DNA from: Methanobrevibacter wolinii SH
GTDB taxonomy: Archaea > Methanobacteriota > Methanobacteria > Methanobacteriales > Methanobacteriaceae
Length of the DNA: 64,000 nt
Reading direction: 5' to 3'
NCBI RefSeq assembly: GCF_000621965.1
Contig: NZ_JHWX01000014.1
Coordinates: 23,922-87,921 of the forward strand
Shown here: one piece after another, positions 55,634-64,000 of the stretch
Layout of the letters: each line of letters starts with the position of its first letter
Position numbering within the stretch: the stretch's first letter is position 1
Translations under genes and position numbers: made by a program
The notes under the pieces: generated by a model
The model's database searches: none
Told to the model about the DNA's origin: nothing
The model's input: only the letters and a program-made list of their open reading frames with translations

Positions 55634-57121
55634 ATGGAAAATAATGATAGACCATTGTTTAATACTCGTATGGCATTTATTTTTGCTATGATGGGTTCTG
55701 TTATTGGTTTAGGAAATATTTGGAGATTTCCATATGTTTTATATACTAATGGTGGAGCTTCTTTTATTGTAGCATATTTAATTGTACTTTTTGTTTTAGG
55801 TATTAATCATTTGTTCTTAGAATATGGTGTTGGTTTTAATTTTAAATCTGCTGTTGCGGGAGTATTTTCAAAAATTAATAAGAAATTTGAATTTATTGGT
55901 TGGTTTGTACCATTTAATATTTTTTTAGTTTTAGTTTATTATGTTGTTATTTTAGCATGGGCATTACTGTACTTTGGATTTAGTTTTACTAAAATTTGGG
56001 GTACAAATACTGATGCATTCTTTGGGAATATTATCTTAACTAATGGTGTTGGAAATTCTTTAATTGGAATAACAAAAATTTCTATTCCAGTAATTATTGC
56101 ATTACTTATAATATGGTTATGTGTATGGTTTGTATCAAGTAGAGATTTAAACAAAGGTATTGGTAAAGTTACTACTGTATTAATGACTTTAATGTTTATT
56201 ATGATGTTTTGTATTATTGTATTTGCAATAACTCTTCCAGGTGCATCTATAGGATATACTCAATTATTTAAACCTGATTGGGGAACATTATTTAATCCTA
56301 GTTTATGGCTGATAGTACTTGCTCAAATTGCATTTTCTATGGGTCTTGGTGATTCAACTGCTATTACTTACACTAGTTATGTTGGAAATGAAGAACATCA
56401 TTTAATGGATAATGCAATTATTGTAACTTTAGCTAATCTTTTATTTGGTCTTTTTACAGCTTTTGGTATATTCTCTATACTTGGTTTCATGTCAAATACT
56501 CAAGGATTACCTTTATCTAAAGTTGTGACTGATGGAACTGGTTTAGTCTTTGTTGCATTTCCTGCAATTTTTAATGTTATGGGTAATTTAGCATATATTA
56601 TTGGACCATTATTCTTTTTATGTTTCTTATTTGCAGGTTTTACTTCTGCAATTGCATTATTTGAACCTATGGCATCCTCCATTAATGAAAAATTTGAATT
56701 TTCACGTAAAAAATCAGCAACAATAATGGCTATTATTGGTTGTTTACTTTCACTTATATATGCTACAGGATCTGGAAGTTATTTATTATCAATAGCAGAT
56801 TCATTTTTAAATGAAATTACATTGTCTCTTGTTATTCTTTCAGAAGCAATTATATTTGCATGGTTCTATGGTGCAGATAAAATTGCAGATAAACTTAATC
56901 AACATTCTAGTTTTAATGTTGGTAAAAAATGGAAGTTAATCGTTAAATTAATAATGCCTATTGTAATTATTTATTTATGGATTAATGGAGTTATGGATAT
57001 ATTTGTAAGGGGAAGTCATACTGAAATGATTATAGATTTAATATTTGTAATTATATTAATTGTAGTTCCTATAATTCTTACAAAATTATCTTCTAAAAAT
57101 AATGAATTTTATAAAATTTAA
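55634..57121 (+). CDS. Sodium:neurotransmitter symporter (NSS/SNF) family transporter
   Basis: A 495-residue transporter of the LeuT fold with about 11-12 membrane segments. The TM1 signature is MMGSVIGLGNIWRFPY (unwound Na+/substrate site), and TM6 (IAFSMGLGDSTAITYTSYVGNEEHH) also matches. Prokaryotic members import amino acids with Na+. The substrate is unknown. It stands 60 bp after the coiled-coil pair, and tRNA-iMet follows. Confidence 0.93.
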   Translation: MENNDRPLFNTRMAFIFAMMGSVIGLGNIWRFPYVLYTNGGASFIVAYLIVLFVLGINHLFLEYGVGFNFKSAVAGVFSKINKKFEFIGWFVPFNIFLVLVYYVVILAWALLYFGFSFTKIWGTNTDAFFGNIILTNGVGNSLIGITKISIPVIIALLIIWLCVWFVSSRDLNKGIGKVTTVLMTLMFIMMFCIIVFAITLPGASIGYTQLFKPDWGTLFNPSLWLIVLAQIAFSMGLGDSTAITYTSYVGNEEHHLMDNAIIVTLANLLFGLFTAFGIFSILGFMSNTQGLPLSKVVTDGTGLVFVAFPAIFNVMGNLAYIIGPLFFLCFLFAGFTSAIALFEPMASSINEKFEFSRKKSATIMAIIGCLLSLIYATGSGSYLLSIADSFLNEITLSLVILSEAIIFAWFYGADKIADKLNQHSSFNVGKKWKLIVKLIMPIVIIYLWINGVMDIFVRGSHTEMIIDLIFVIILIVVPIILTKLSSKNNEFYKI

Positions 57122-57248
57122 ATTTTATAATTTATTTTTTTATTTTTTCTTTTAAAACTTCTTAAAATTCTTATTTTTTAGAAACCTTTATATACTATAT
57201 TAAATATAATATATTATACAGTTGTATTTTATACAAAATCTTGTTTAT

Positions 57249-57323
<75 letters not shown>

Positions 57324-57349
57324 CTTTTTTTAAGTTTTTTATTATTTTA

Positions 57350-57642
57350 GTTATAGCAAGCTAAAGACAGTTACTGGTTTTTTACTAAGGAAACTCCATC
57401 CATCATTACAGAACTATAATGTTTTAAATGCATATGCTGAGAAGCATGACTCTGAAGCAGAAACGATACGTCTTTTAATGGATGAATATGATGTTTAACT
57501 GATTGACATTAAAAGTAACGGTGAAACGGTCATTCTATAGGGTGCAAGGATAAATTTGCTAATGACAACTGTATGAGGCAAGGTAATTCGCGAAGATGAA
57601 TACTGTTAAACAGAAGGTGGGTTACTCTTAGCAGGCTATAAC
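57350..57642 (+). ncRNA. rnpB: RNase P RNA
   Basis: About 293 bases of GC-richer sequence between T-runs. The ends pair as P1 (GTTATAGC 57350-57357 with GCTATAAC 57635-57642) and P2 (GCTAA near 57360 with TTAGC near 57628). Conserved blocks can be seen: AGGAAACTCC (57388-57397, counterpart of AGGAAAGTCC), GGTGCAAGG (57541-57549) and, near the 3' end, AGATGAATACTG then ACAGAAGGTGGGTTA (57594-57624), matching the universal RNase P 3' core. It is the catalytic RNA that matures tRNA 5' ends. It may be co-transcribed with the initiator tRNA. Confidence 0.9.
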
Positions 57643-57822
57643 TATTTAAAAACTTAGTTTATTTTTCACTATTTTTAAACTTACATGTTTTATAAAACAA
57701 AATTTATATTTAATTTCTTGTTTTTAGATATTTATAAATTATTTTTTTTAGATAATTATATATTTTATAAATTACTTATTTTAATTAGATTATTTTATTT
57801 TAAAAAATTAGTAGGATTTAAT

Positions 57823-58167
57823 ATGGCAGTTAAAGTTAGAGATTATATATTTTTACAAGCTTCTTTATTTGTTTATGCAATATGTGCTTTATGTGAAAAA
57901 TTCACATCAAAGCTACCAGTAATGTCTACTAAATTTATTTTAGGATATATTTTTGTTGTAGCATTACTTGGAGTTTATGCAATCTTATGGCAACAAATAT
58001 TAAAACGTATTGATCTTAATATTGCATTTTCAAATAAGGCAGTTACTGTTATTTGGGGATTTGTTTTAGGCTGTTTAGTTTTAGGTGAAACAATCAGTTT
58101 AAAAATGGTTGTAGGTGCTATATTAGTTATTACTGGAATAATTTTATTGATGGTGAATGACAAATGA
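57823..58167 (+). CDS. SMR/EamA-type small transporter, first subunit
   Basis: A 114-residue protein with four membrane segments. The C-terminal GFVLGCLVLGETISLKMVVGAILVITGIILLMV is the typical end of small multidrug resistance or single-repeat EamA proteins. I start at ATG 57823 after AGTAGGATTTAAT; the frame extends further upstream but that part is T-rich and without a ribosome site. It overlaps the next gene by four bases, so the two probably form a heterodimer. The substrate is unknown. Confidence 0.82.
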   Translation: MAVKVRDYIFLQASLFVYAICALCEKFTSKLPVMSTKFILGYIFVVALLGVYAILWQQILKRIDLNIAFSNKAVTVIWGFVLGCLVLGETISLKMVVGAILVITGIILLMVNDK

Positions 58168-58499
58168 ATCCTTTTGTATTTTTATTTTTATTTTCAGTAT
58201 TTATTGCATCTTGCTCTCAGATTCTTCTTAAAAAAAGTGCAATGCAAGAACATGAATCATTTATTCGTGAATATTTAAATTCATATGTAATTATTGCATA
58301 TTTAATGTTTTTTGCTGGAACATTAATTACGATTATTTCATATAAAACAATTCCATTATCTTTTGGATTAATCTTAGAATCTGCAGGATATATTTTTGTA
58401 GCAATACTAAGTTATGTTTTTCTTAAAGAAATGCTTAATAAAAAACAAATTTTAGGATTAGTTTTAATTTTAATTGGTATTGTTATTTGTAATATTTAA
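58164..58499 (+). CDS. SMR/EamA-type small transporter, second subunit
   Basis: A 111-residue, four-TM protein (FVFLFLFSVFIASCSQILLKKSA start; LKEMLNKKQILGLVLILIGIVIC end). The ATGA overlap with the upstream gene indicates coupled translation. Paired SMR proteins of this kind act as antiparallel heterodimers exporting small cations, or as lipid-linked sugar flippases (ArnE/F type). No further context decides. Confidence 0.82.
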   Translation: MNPFVFLFLFSVFIASCSQILLKKSAMQEHESFIREYLNSYVIIAYLMFFAGTLITIISYKTIPLSFGLILESAGYIFVAILSYVFLKEMLNKKQILGLVLILIGIVICNI

Positions 58500-58922
58500 T
58501 TTTTTAATTTTTAATTATATTTTTTAATGATATAATATACATCATTTATATTATTTTTGCTATTTTTAAATATTTTTGAGTCTCTGTTGAAATATTATTT
58601 TTTATAATAATATAATAATATTTATACTTGAAAATTAGATTTAAAAAGTTTTTTTAATTACGAGAATCTTAATAAGATTATTATTATTATTTGATTGATT
58701 TTTAAAAATCATTATATTAAAAAAGTAGTTTATATTAAAAATAAATAAATCATATAAAATTAAAATTTCAAATACAATAAGCTTAAAAGTTAAAATTTAC
58801 TTAAAAAATAGTTTTTATCTTACTTAATGATATTATATACTTATTTTAAAAATTTAATAATTATAAAGTTTTAAACTTTCATAAAAAATATTAAAAAAAG
58901 AAAAATAAGAATAAATTCTTAT
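58500..58922. other. AT-rich region with a decayed MITE-like copy
   Basis: From 58585, CTGTTGAAATATTATTTTTT and later TATACTTGAAAATTAGATTT resemble the left end and middle of the MITE-like family, but the right end is not recognisable. Otherwise it holds A/T runs between the SMR pair and convergent dnaJ. Confidence 0.4.
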
Positions 58923-60074
58923 TTATGAAATTGAGTCTTTCATTTTACTGAAAAATCCTTTTTTGACATGTTTAATTTTTTCTCCACTAATCTCACCAAA
59001 TTTCTTAAGTAATTTAGTTTGTTCTTTATTAAGATTTTGTGGAGTTACAACAATAACTTTTACATAAAGGTTTCCACGACGGTCACTACTATTTAGTAAT
59101 GGCATACCTTGGTTACGTATTTTAAAGCTTGTTTCACTTTGTGTTCCAGGTGGTATAGTAAGTGTAACTGTTTTTCCATCAATTGTTGGAATATCTACTT
59201 TATCACCTAAACTAGCTTGTACAATACTAATTGGTTCTTTATAATAAAGACGTGAACCTTCTCTTTGGAATTTATTATTTTTTTTAATATGTACTGAAAC
59301 CATTACATCTCCAGAAGGACCATTGAATTTTCCAGCATTTCCTGCACCAGATACTCTTAAACGATCTCCATCATTGATACCTTTCGGTATATTAATTGTG
59401 ATAGTTTGATCTTCACGAACTGTACCTTTTCCATGACAGTTTGTACAAGGTTCTTTAATGATTTTTCCGCTTCCACCACATTTTCTACATGGTCTAACAC
59501 TCATCATTTGTCCAAGAATAGTATTTGTAACTTCTTTTACTTGACCACTACCTTTACATTCTGGACATGTTTCAGGAGAAGTTCCAGGTTTAGCCCTTGT
59601 TCCATTACATTCTGGACAAGTTACATCATGATGTATTTTAATATCTTTTTTAATTCCTGATGCTGCTTCTTCTAAACTAATATCTACTTGTGTATAAATA
59701 TCTGAACCTCTTTGTGGACCTGTACTGTTTCTAGATCTTGATCTATTTCCTCCACCAAATCCAAACATATCAAATATATTTCCAAGGTCAAAGTCATCGA
59801 ATATGTCATCAAAGTTTACATTTTGGTATATATCCTCAGCAGAGAATCCATTCATACCTGCATGACCGAAACGATCATATTTGCTACGTTTATCTGGGTC
59901 AGATAATACAGCATATGCTTCACTAATTTCTTTGAATTTTTCAGTAGCATTTTCATCGTCACTAACATCTGGATGGTATTTCATTGCTAATTTACGATAT
60001 GCTTTTTTAATGGTCTTTTCATCAGCATTTTTATCAACACCTAAGACGTCATAATAATCTCGCTTCTCTGCCAA
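58923..60074 (-). CDS. dnaJ: Chaperone DnaJ (Hsp40)
   Basis: A 383-residue full-length type I DnaJ. It has the J domain with HPD, a short Gly/Phe region with Arg/Ser ([11 protein letters not shown]), four zinc-binding Cys pairs (CPECNG, CPECKG, CRKCGG, CTNCHG) and the C-terminal substrate domain. It delivers unfolded proteins to DnaK and stimulates its ATPase. I start at TTG 60074, giving [13 protein letters not shown], because AGGTGA just upstream overlaps the alternative GTG at 60083. Last gene of grpE-dnaK-dnaJ. Confidence 0.96.
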   Translation of the reverse strand: MAEKRDYYDVLGVDKNADEKTIKKAYRKLAMKYHPDVSDDENATEKFKEISEAYAVLSDPDKRSKYDRFGHAGMNGFSAEDIYQNVNFDDIFDDFDLGNIFDMFGFGGGNRSRSRNSTGPQRGSDIYTQVDISLEEAASGIKKDIKIHHDVTCPECNGTRAKPGTSPETCPECKGSGQVKEVTNTILGQMMSVRPCRKCGGSGKIIKEPCTNCHGKGTVREDQTITINIPKGINDGDRLRVSGAGNAGKFNGPSGDVMVSVHIKKNNKFQREGSRLYYKEPISIVQASLGDKVDIPTIDGKTVTLTIPPGTQSETSFKIRNQGMPLLNSSDRRGNLYVKVIVVTPQNLNKEQTKLLKKFGEISGEKIKHVKKGFFSKMKDSIS

Positions 60075-60176
60075 TTTCTTCACCTAATATGATAATATTA
60101 ATTTTTAAAAAAATAGTAGATATAATATAAAAGTATTATATCTATCTTAATATATTATTTTTTAAATCTAATATAT

Positions 60177-62051
60177 CTAATCTTTTACTTCATAGTCTGC
60201 ATCGATTGAGTCATCATCTTTGTCATCTGATGAAGTATTATTTCCTCCAGCATTAGCATTATTTGCTTGTTCTTGAGCTGCAGCTTCTTGATATACTTTA
60301 GCACCAATTTTTTGTACTGCTTCAGTTAATTCTTTAGTTTTTGATTCAATAGCATCGATATCTTCACCAGTAATGAGTTCTCTTAATTCACTTACTAATT
60401 TGTCAATATTAGATTTTTCATCATCTGATAATTTATCTTTTAATTCATCAGTAGTTTTTTCTGCTGTGTAAATCATGGAATCTGCATTGTTTCTAACTTC
60501 AATTTCATGTTCTTTTTTCTTATCTGCTTCAGCATTCATTTCTGCTTCTTTAACTTTTTCTTGAATTTCTTCATCAGATAATTTAGTACTTGAAGTAATG
60601 GTAATGGATTGTTCTTTACCAGTTCCTTTATCTTTAGCAGATACATTAATAATACCGTTTGCATCAATATCAAATGTTACTTCAATTTGAGGTACTCCTC
60701 TTGGTGCAGGTGGGATACCTACTAATTGGAATCTTCCAAGAGTGGTATTATCATTTGCCATTGGTCTTTCACCTTGTACAACATGGATATCTACTGAAGG
60801 TTGGTTATCTTGAGCAGTTGAGAATATTTGACTTTTTTTAGTTGGGATAGTAGTGTTTCTATCAATAAGTTTAGTTGCTACTCCACCTAAAGTTTCAATA
60901 CCTAAAGATAATGGAGTTACATCAAGTAAAACTAAATCTTTAATTTCACCAGCTAATACTCCTCCTTGAATAGCAGCACCCATAGATACACATTCCATTG
61001 GATCAATACCTCTTTCTACTGGTTTACCAATGAAGTTTTCTACATATTTTTGTACACATGGCATTCTGGTAGGTCCTCCTACAAGAATAATTTTATCAAT
61101 ATCTGATTTAGACATTTTAGCATCATTTAATGCTTGTTCCATTGGTCTACCACATTTTTGTACAATAGGGTCAACTAATTGTTCAAGTTTAGCTCTTGAT
61201 AAATCATTAATTAAGTTTTTAGCTTCACCATCTTTCATTGTAATAAATGGTAAGTTAACTTGGCTAGTTAATGTAGTGGAAAGTTCAATTTTTGCTTTTT
61301 CAGAAGCTTCTCTAAGTCTTTGTACTGCTTGATCATCTTCCATTAAGTCAACACCAGTTTCTTTTTTGAACTCAGATGATAAATAATTCATAATTGCATT
61401 ATCCATATCTGTTCCACCTAATTTAGTATCACCACTAGTGGATTTTACTTCAAATACTCCTCCACCAAATTCCATAATGGTTACATCTAAGGTTCCTCCA
61501 CCTAAATCGAAAACCATAATATTTACATCATCGTCTTCTTCTTGTTTATCAATACCATATGCTAAACTTGCTGCAGTAGGTTCGTTTACTAATCTTACTA
61601 CATCTAATCCTGCAATAGTACCTGCATCTTTAGTTGCAGTTCTTTGGTTATCATCAAAGTATGCTGGAACTGTAATAACTGCTTTTTCAATAGGTTCTCC
61701 TAAGAAAGTTTCAGCATCTTTTTTAATTTTTTGTAAGATAAAAGCAGAAATTTCTTGTGGAGTATATTCTTTTCCTTGTACTTTTACTTTTCTGTCTGTA
61801 CCCATACTTCTTTTAATTGCACTAATAGTATTTTCTGGATTGGTAATTGCTTGTCTTTTTGCTGGTTCACCTACTAATTTTTGTCCATCATCAGTGAATG
61901 CAACATAACTTGGAAATGCTTTACCATATTGACTTGCACCTTCTGCACTTGGGATAACAGTAGGTTTACCACCAATAAGTACTGCTGCTGCTGAGTTACT
62001 TGTACCTAAATCAATACCAATAATTTTTTCTTTTTTAGTTTTTTCTGCCAT
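60177..62051 (-). CDS. dnaK: Chaperone DnaK (Hsp70)
   Basis: A 624-residue Hsp70. The ATPase domain ([42 protein letters not shown]) is followed by the interdomain linker [13 protein letters not shown] and the substrate-binding domain, ending in a Gln/Asn/Asp-rich tail. The gene set was gained by archaea from bacteria, and its presence in mesophilic methanogens but not hyperthermophiles fits this genome. Second gene of the operon. Confidence 0.97.
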   Translation of the reverse strand: MAEKTKKEKIIGIDLGTSNSAAAVLIGGKPTVIPSAEGASQYGKAFPSYVAFTDDGQKLVGEPAKRQAITNPENTISAIKRSMGTDRKVKVQGKEYTPQEISAFILQKIKKDAETFLGEPIEKAVITVPAYFDDNQRTATKDAGTIAGLDVVRLVNEPTAASLAYGIDKQEEDDDVNIMVFDLGGGTLDVTIMEFGGGVFEVKSTSGDTKLGGTDMDNAIMNYLSSEFKKETGVDLMEDDQAVQRLREASEKAKIELSTTLTSQVNLPFITMKDGEAKNLINDLSRAKLEQLVDPIVQKCGRPMEQALNDAKMSKSDIDKIILVGGPTRMPCVQKYVENFIGKPVERGIDPMECVSMGAAIQGGVLAGEIKDLVLLDVTPLSLGIETLGGVATKLIDRNTTIPTKKSQIFSTAQDNQPSVDIHVVQGERPMANDNTTLGRFQLVGIPPAPRGVPQIEVTFDIDANGIINVSAKDKGTGKEQSITITSSTKLSDEEIQEKVKEAEMNAEADKKKEHEIEVRNNADSMIYTAEKTTDELKDKLSDDEKSNIDKLVSELRELITGEDIDAIESKTKELTEAVQKIGAKVYQEAAAQEQANNANAGGNNTSSDDKDDDSIDADYEVKD

Positions 62052-62186
62052 ATTATCACCATTTATTAATTTGATAATTTAATATATTTTTGAATTTTTT
62101 AATTTTAGATTAAATTTAATTTTTTTGTCTGATTTTATTAATAATAAATTAAATTTATCTTTAAATTTTAATAATTAATATAAATT

Positions 62187-62729
62187 TTATTTTTTACAAA
62201 CTTTTACTTTTGAGTATCTAATAACGTCGCCTTTTAAGGTGTATCCTTTCATAAGTTCTTGGATAATGTATCCATTTTCTACATCAGGATTATTTTCGAC
62301 TAATAAAGCATCATGTTTTAAAGAATCAAATTTTTCCCCTTCTGTAGGAATTTCTTCAACACCTTCTTTTTTAAGAGTATCTTTTAATTTTTTATAAATT
62401 AATTCTACTCCTTCTCTAAGTTCTTTTTCATTACTAGATTTTTCAAGTGCTCTACCAAGGTCTTCATAAGGATCTAATATTTTTTCAATTAAATCTTTAT
62501 TAGCAAATTTTATGATATTTTTTTCTTTCTTTTCAGTTTGTTTTCTTAAATTCTCAAAATCTGCTTGAAGTCTTTGTAAATGAGCAATATATTCTTGAAT
62601 TTCTTCATCTTTCTTTTCAAGTTCTGATTCCATTTCAGCTAATTGTTCTTCTGTAGTTTTAGATTCTTCATTTTCTTTAGATGTTTTATCTTCAGAATCT
62701 AATTTGGAATCTTCTTCTTTATTAGCCAT
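62187..62729 (-). CDS. grpE: Nucleotide exchange factor GrpE
   Basis: A 180-residue protein. A Glu/Lys-rich N-terminal coiled coil (about 25-75, [38 protein letters not shown]) is followed by the family core [16 protein letters not shown] and the C-terminal beta domain ending in [29 protein letters not shown]. It releases ADP from DnaK. First gene of the operon; the promoter lies in the repeat-rich region to 63009. Confidence 0.95.
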   Translation of the reverse strand: MANKEEDSKLDSEDKTSKENEESKTTEEQLAEMESELEKKDEEIQEYIAHLQRLQADFENLRKQTEKKEKNIIKFANKDLIEKILDPYEDLGRALEKSSNEKELREGVELIYKKLKDTLKKEGVEEIPTEGEKFDSLKHDALLVENNPDVENGYIIQELMKGYTLKGDVIRYSKVKVCKK

Positions 62730-62794
62730 TTGGTCACCTTTTTTAATTGATTATAAGATAACAATAATTTATTATTCATATTTTTTATTTAATC

Positions 62795-62911
62795 AATCTT
62801 TAATACAATGATTACCTTTGAAAGATAAAAACTTTTAACTTTAATATTTTATTTATGAAATATGAATATATAGGACATTAGTTATTAAAAATAACCATTG
62901 TATTAAAGATT
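62795..62911. promoter_or_regulatory. 16-bp inverted repeat spanning the grpE control region
   Basis: AATCTTTAATACAATG (62795-62810) and CATTGTATTAAAGATT (62896-62911) are exact inverted copies 85 bases apart, in the divergent region between grpE and the regulator at 63010. Such paired sites can bind a dimeric regulator with DNA looping, or overlap back-to-back promoters. Confidence 0.55.
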
Positions 62912-62931
62912 TTTTTATATAAAATATTAAA

Positions 62932-62981
62932 GTAACCAAAAGTTATCTTTCTTATTTATCTTATAGTAACCAAAAGTTATA
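62932..62981. promoter_or_regulatory. Direct repeats, candidate operator of the heat-shock-linked regulator
   Basis: AGTAACCAAAAGTTAT occurs twice (62932-62947 and 62966-62981), 34 bases apart, each copy containing the near-palindrome TAACCAAAAGTTA. The second copy is followed at once by the TATA-like TTATATAAAG (from 62979), about 25 bases before the regulator's ATG. Bound protein would block that promoter. Confidence 0.6.
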
Positions 62982-63009
62982 TAAAGTTTTTGGTTTATAA
63001 TATAAATTG

Positions 63010-63567
63010 ATGACAGAAAAACAAAATATTAAAAAATCAAAAAATAATAATCTAAACCATGATATTGATATGGACGAAATTTTGGATATTATGGGCTCTC
63101 GTACTAGACGAGAAATTATTAATTTACTTAGAGAAGAACCTATGTTCGTTAGTGAAATATCTAAGGAATTAAACATAGGTCAAAAAGCTGTTATCCAACA
63201 TTTAAGAGCAATGGAAGAAGCAGGTCTTTTAAAATCTTCCTATAAAAAAATAATTAGAGGTAGACCTCGTAAATACTACGATTTGCCTAATGATGTTACT
63301 GTTAACATTATTATTAGCCAAAATGTCTTTGATGTCAATGTTTCAGAGGATAGATTAAATCAAAAACAATTACCTTCTGGAGATGAATGGTCTAAATTAT
63401 TGAATTTAGAGAAAAAAATTGATCAAGGTCATTATGAAGCTGTTGAAGAATTAAAAGCTCAAATACATTTATATAAAAATTTACTTGAAAGAGCAGAATA
63501 TATATTAGAACGTACTTATAATACAAAGAATAATTCTTCAAATAATAATAATTATCAATTTGAATAA
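63010..63567 (+). CDS. Winged-helix regulator divergent from grpE-dnaK-dnaJ
   Basis: A 185-residue ArsR-like DNA-binding protein. The winged helix is about 20-100 (ILDIMGSRTRREIINLLREEPMFVSEISKELNIGQKAVIQHLRAMEEAGLL, then RGRPRKYYDLP as wing). A helical C-terminal dimerisation region (about 120-170) and an Asn-rich tail follow. Its divergent position next to the chaperone operon is kept in related methanogens as I recall, making it a candidate heat-shock repressor. ATG 63010 lies about 25 bases after the TATA, so the mRNA is probably leaderless. A TTG one codon upstream is possible. Confidence 0.88.
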   Translation: MTEKQNIKKSKNNNLNHDIDMDEILDIMGSRTRREIINLLREEPMFVSEISKELNIGQKAVIQHLRAMEEAGLLKSSYKKIIRGRPRKYYDLPNDVTVNIIISQNVFDVNVSEDRLNQKQLPSGDEWSKLLNLEKKIDQGHYEAVEELKAQIHLYKNLLERAEYILERTYNTKNNSSNNNNYQFE

Positions 63568-63688
63568 TCTCAAATTCATTTTTTTAGATTATTCATTTCT
63601 TTTTATTTTTTTTTATTATATTTTTAAAATTAGCTGATTATTATATTGATTTAAACTTTTTTTTAAAAATTTTAGGGGCCTGAATTTT

Positions 63689-64000
63689 TCACATTTGTGA
63701 TAGCTTTTGTAGGCCTGTTTTTGATGTATCGGAGTTCTGTATGAGTATTGTTCCTAATAATACATATAAATATAGGGTTTTTTCTACTGATTTTGGTGTA
63801 AATTTGTGTATTTTTCTCATTTCTAATGAATTTTTAAGTACTTTGAAATAATCTTCGATTTTACCTCTTATTGGTTTGTAATGTTTCCAATTCATGAGTT
63901 TACTGATTAATTCTTTTTTTAATCGTTTAAATAATCTTTTATTTTTATTTAATTGATTTTTATTTTTAAATATGTTTAATGAGTAGCTTAAAACATCATC
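63689..64000 (-). mobile_element. IS4-type transposase, C-terminal part (runs off the window)
   Basis: The minus-strand frame is open from 64000 to the stop at 63689-63691 (103 residues). It contains RGKIEDYFKVLK, matching the R(3)E(6)K part of the IS4-family YREK signature with the third catalytic acidic residue, followed by the usual SVEKTLYLYVLLGTILI tail. The first Met in view (63895) is internal. GGGGCCTGAATTTTTCACAT at 63675-63694 overlaps the stop codon, and the outer end of the element should lie close by; without the other end it cannot be fixed. Confidence 0.75.

Noticed and set aside
60659..61908. Long plus-strand frames opposite dnaK
   Set aside because: Antisense shadows of a strongly conserved gene, with unnatural Ser/Thr/Phe-rich composition.

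Overview
The window is a stretch of an extremely AT-rich methanogen chromosome of the family Methanobacteriaceae (Methanosphaera or Methanobrevibacter type). The evidence is an F420-reducing hydrogenase operon (frhADGB), an F420H2 oxidase (FprA) divergent from the methanogen-specific regulator MsvR, an F420H2:NADP oxidoreductase, and archaeal information genes (PCNA, GINS, TFS, RpoL, RpoF, aIF2alpha, Nop10, Pus10, Csl4, S27e, L44e, L21e). Coding regions use A/T-rich codons. Intergenic regions are almost pure A/T, so the few GC-richer islands between genes stand out: four tRNAs, RNase P RNA and a structured gdhA leader.

Layout. 1-3.5 kb: edge of a surface-glycan-like region (two SAM methyltransferases, an M50 membrane protease) with several copies of a ~104 bp MITE-like repeat. 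3.7-6.9 kb: oxygen defence (rubrerythrin, FprA) controlled by divergent MsvR, with a good candidate MsvR operator at 5619-5636. 7.3-8.8 kb: bacterial-type glutamate dehydrogenase behind a structured RNA leader. 9-24 kb: mixed housekeeping genes (CbiL, Fe-S helicase, HisF, OGG1, cyclophilin, ferredoxin-type aldo-keto reductase, two MFS exporters, ArgD, LysA-DapF, Nudix). 24.3-30.9 kb, minus strand: translation and ribosome genes (HemK2-like, KsgA, DUF655, RpoF, L21e, Pus10, SRP54). 31-41 kb, plus strand: Hpt, Dph2, Csl4, RpoL, Nudix, TFS, PCNA, Gins51, L44e, S27e, aIF2alpha, Nop10, PAC2. aIF2alpha has no ordinary start codon and appears to begin at AUA.

41.4-48 kb: an EndoQ-like PHP endonuclease, an ArsR regulator, two tRNA-Arg genes, a Gly/Asn-rich surface protein and frhADGB, with frhB interrupted by an apparent one-base deletion. 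49-53 kb: a four-gene cluster of iron alcohol dehydrogenase, aldehyde dehydrogenase, a domesticated transposase-like zinc-ribbon/HTH protein and F420H2:NADP oxidoreductase. Both dehydrogenases have NADP-type cofactor pockets, so the cluster reads as a complete route from alcohol to reduced F420. This is the most system-like module in the window.

53-64 kb: methionine aminopeptidase, two small membrane coiled-coil proteins, a sodium:neurotransmitter-type symporter, initiator tRNA-Met followed directly by RNase P RNA, a paired SMR transporter, grpE-dnaK-dnaJ divergent from a winged-helix regulator across a repeat-rich operator region, and the C-terminal part of an IS4-type transposase running off the window.

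Recurring non-coding themes are a MITE-like family with TTTGTTGAAAT-type ends and many two-copy degenerate tandem duplications (period 34-61 bp) upstream or downstream of genes. All family assignments come from reading motifs; no database search was possible.
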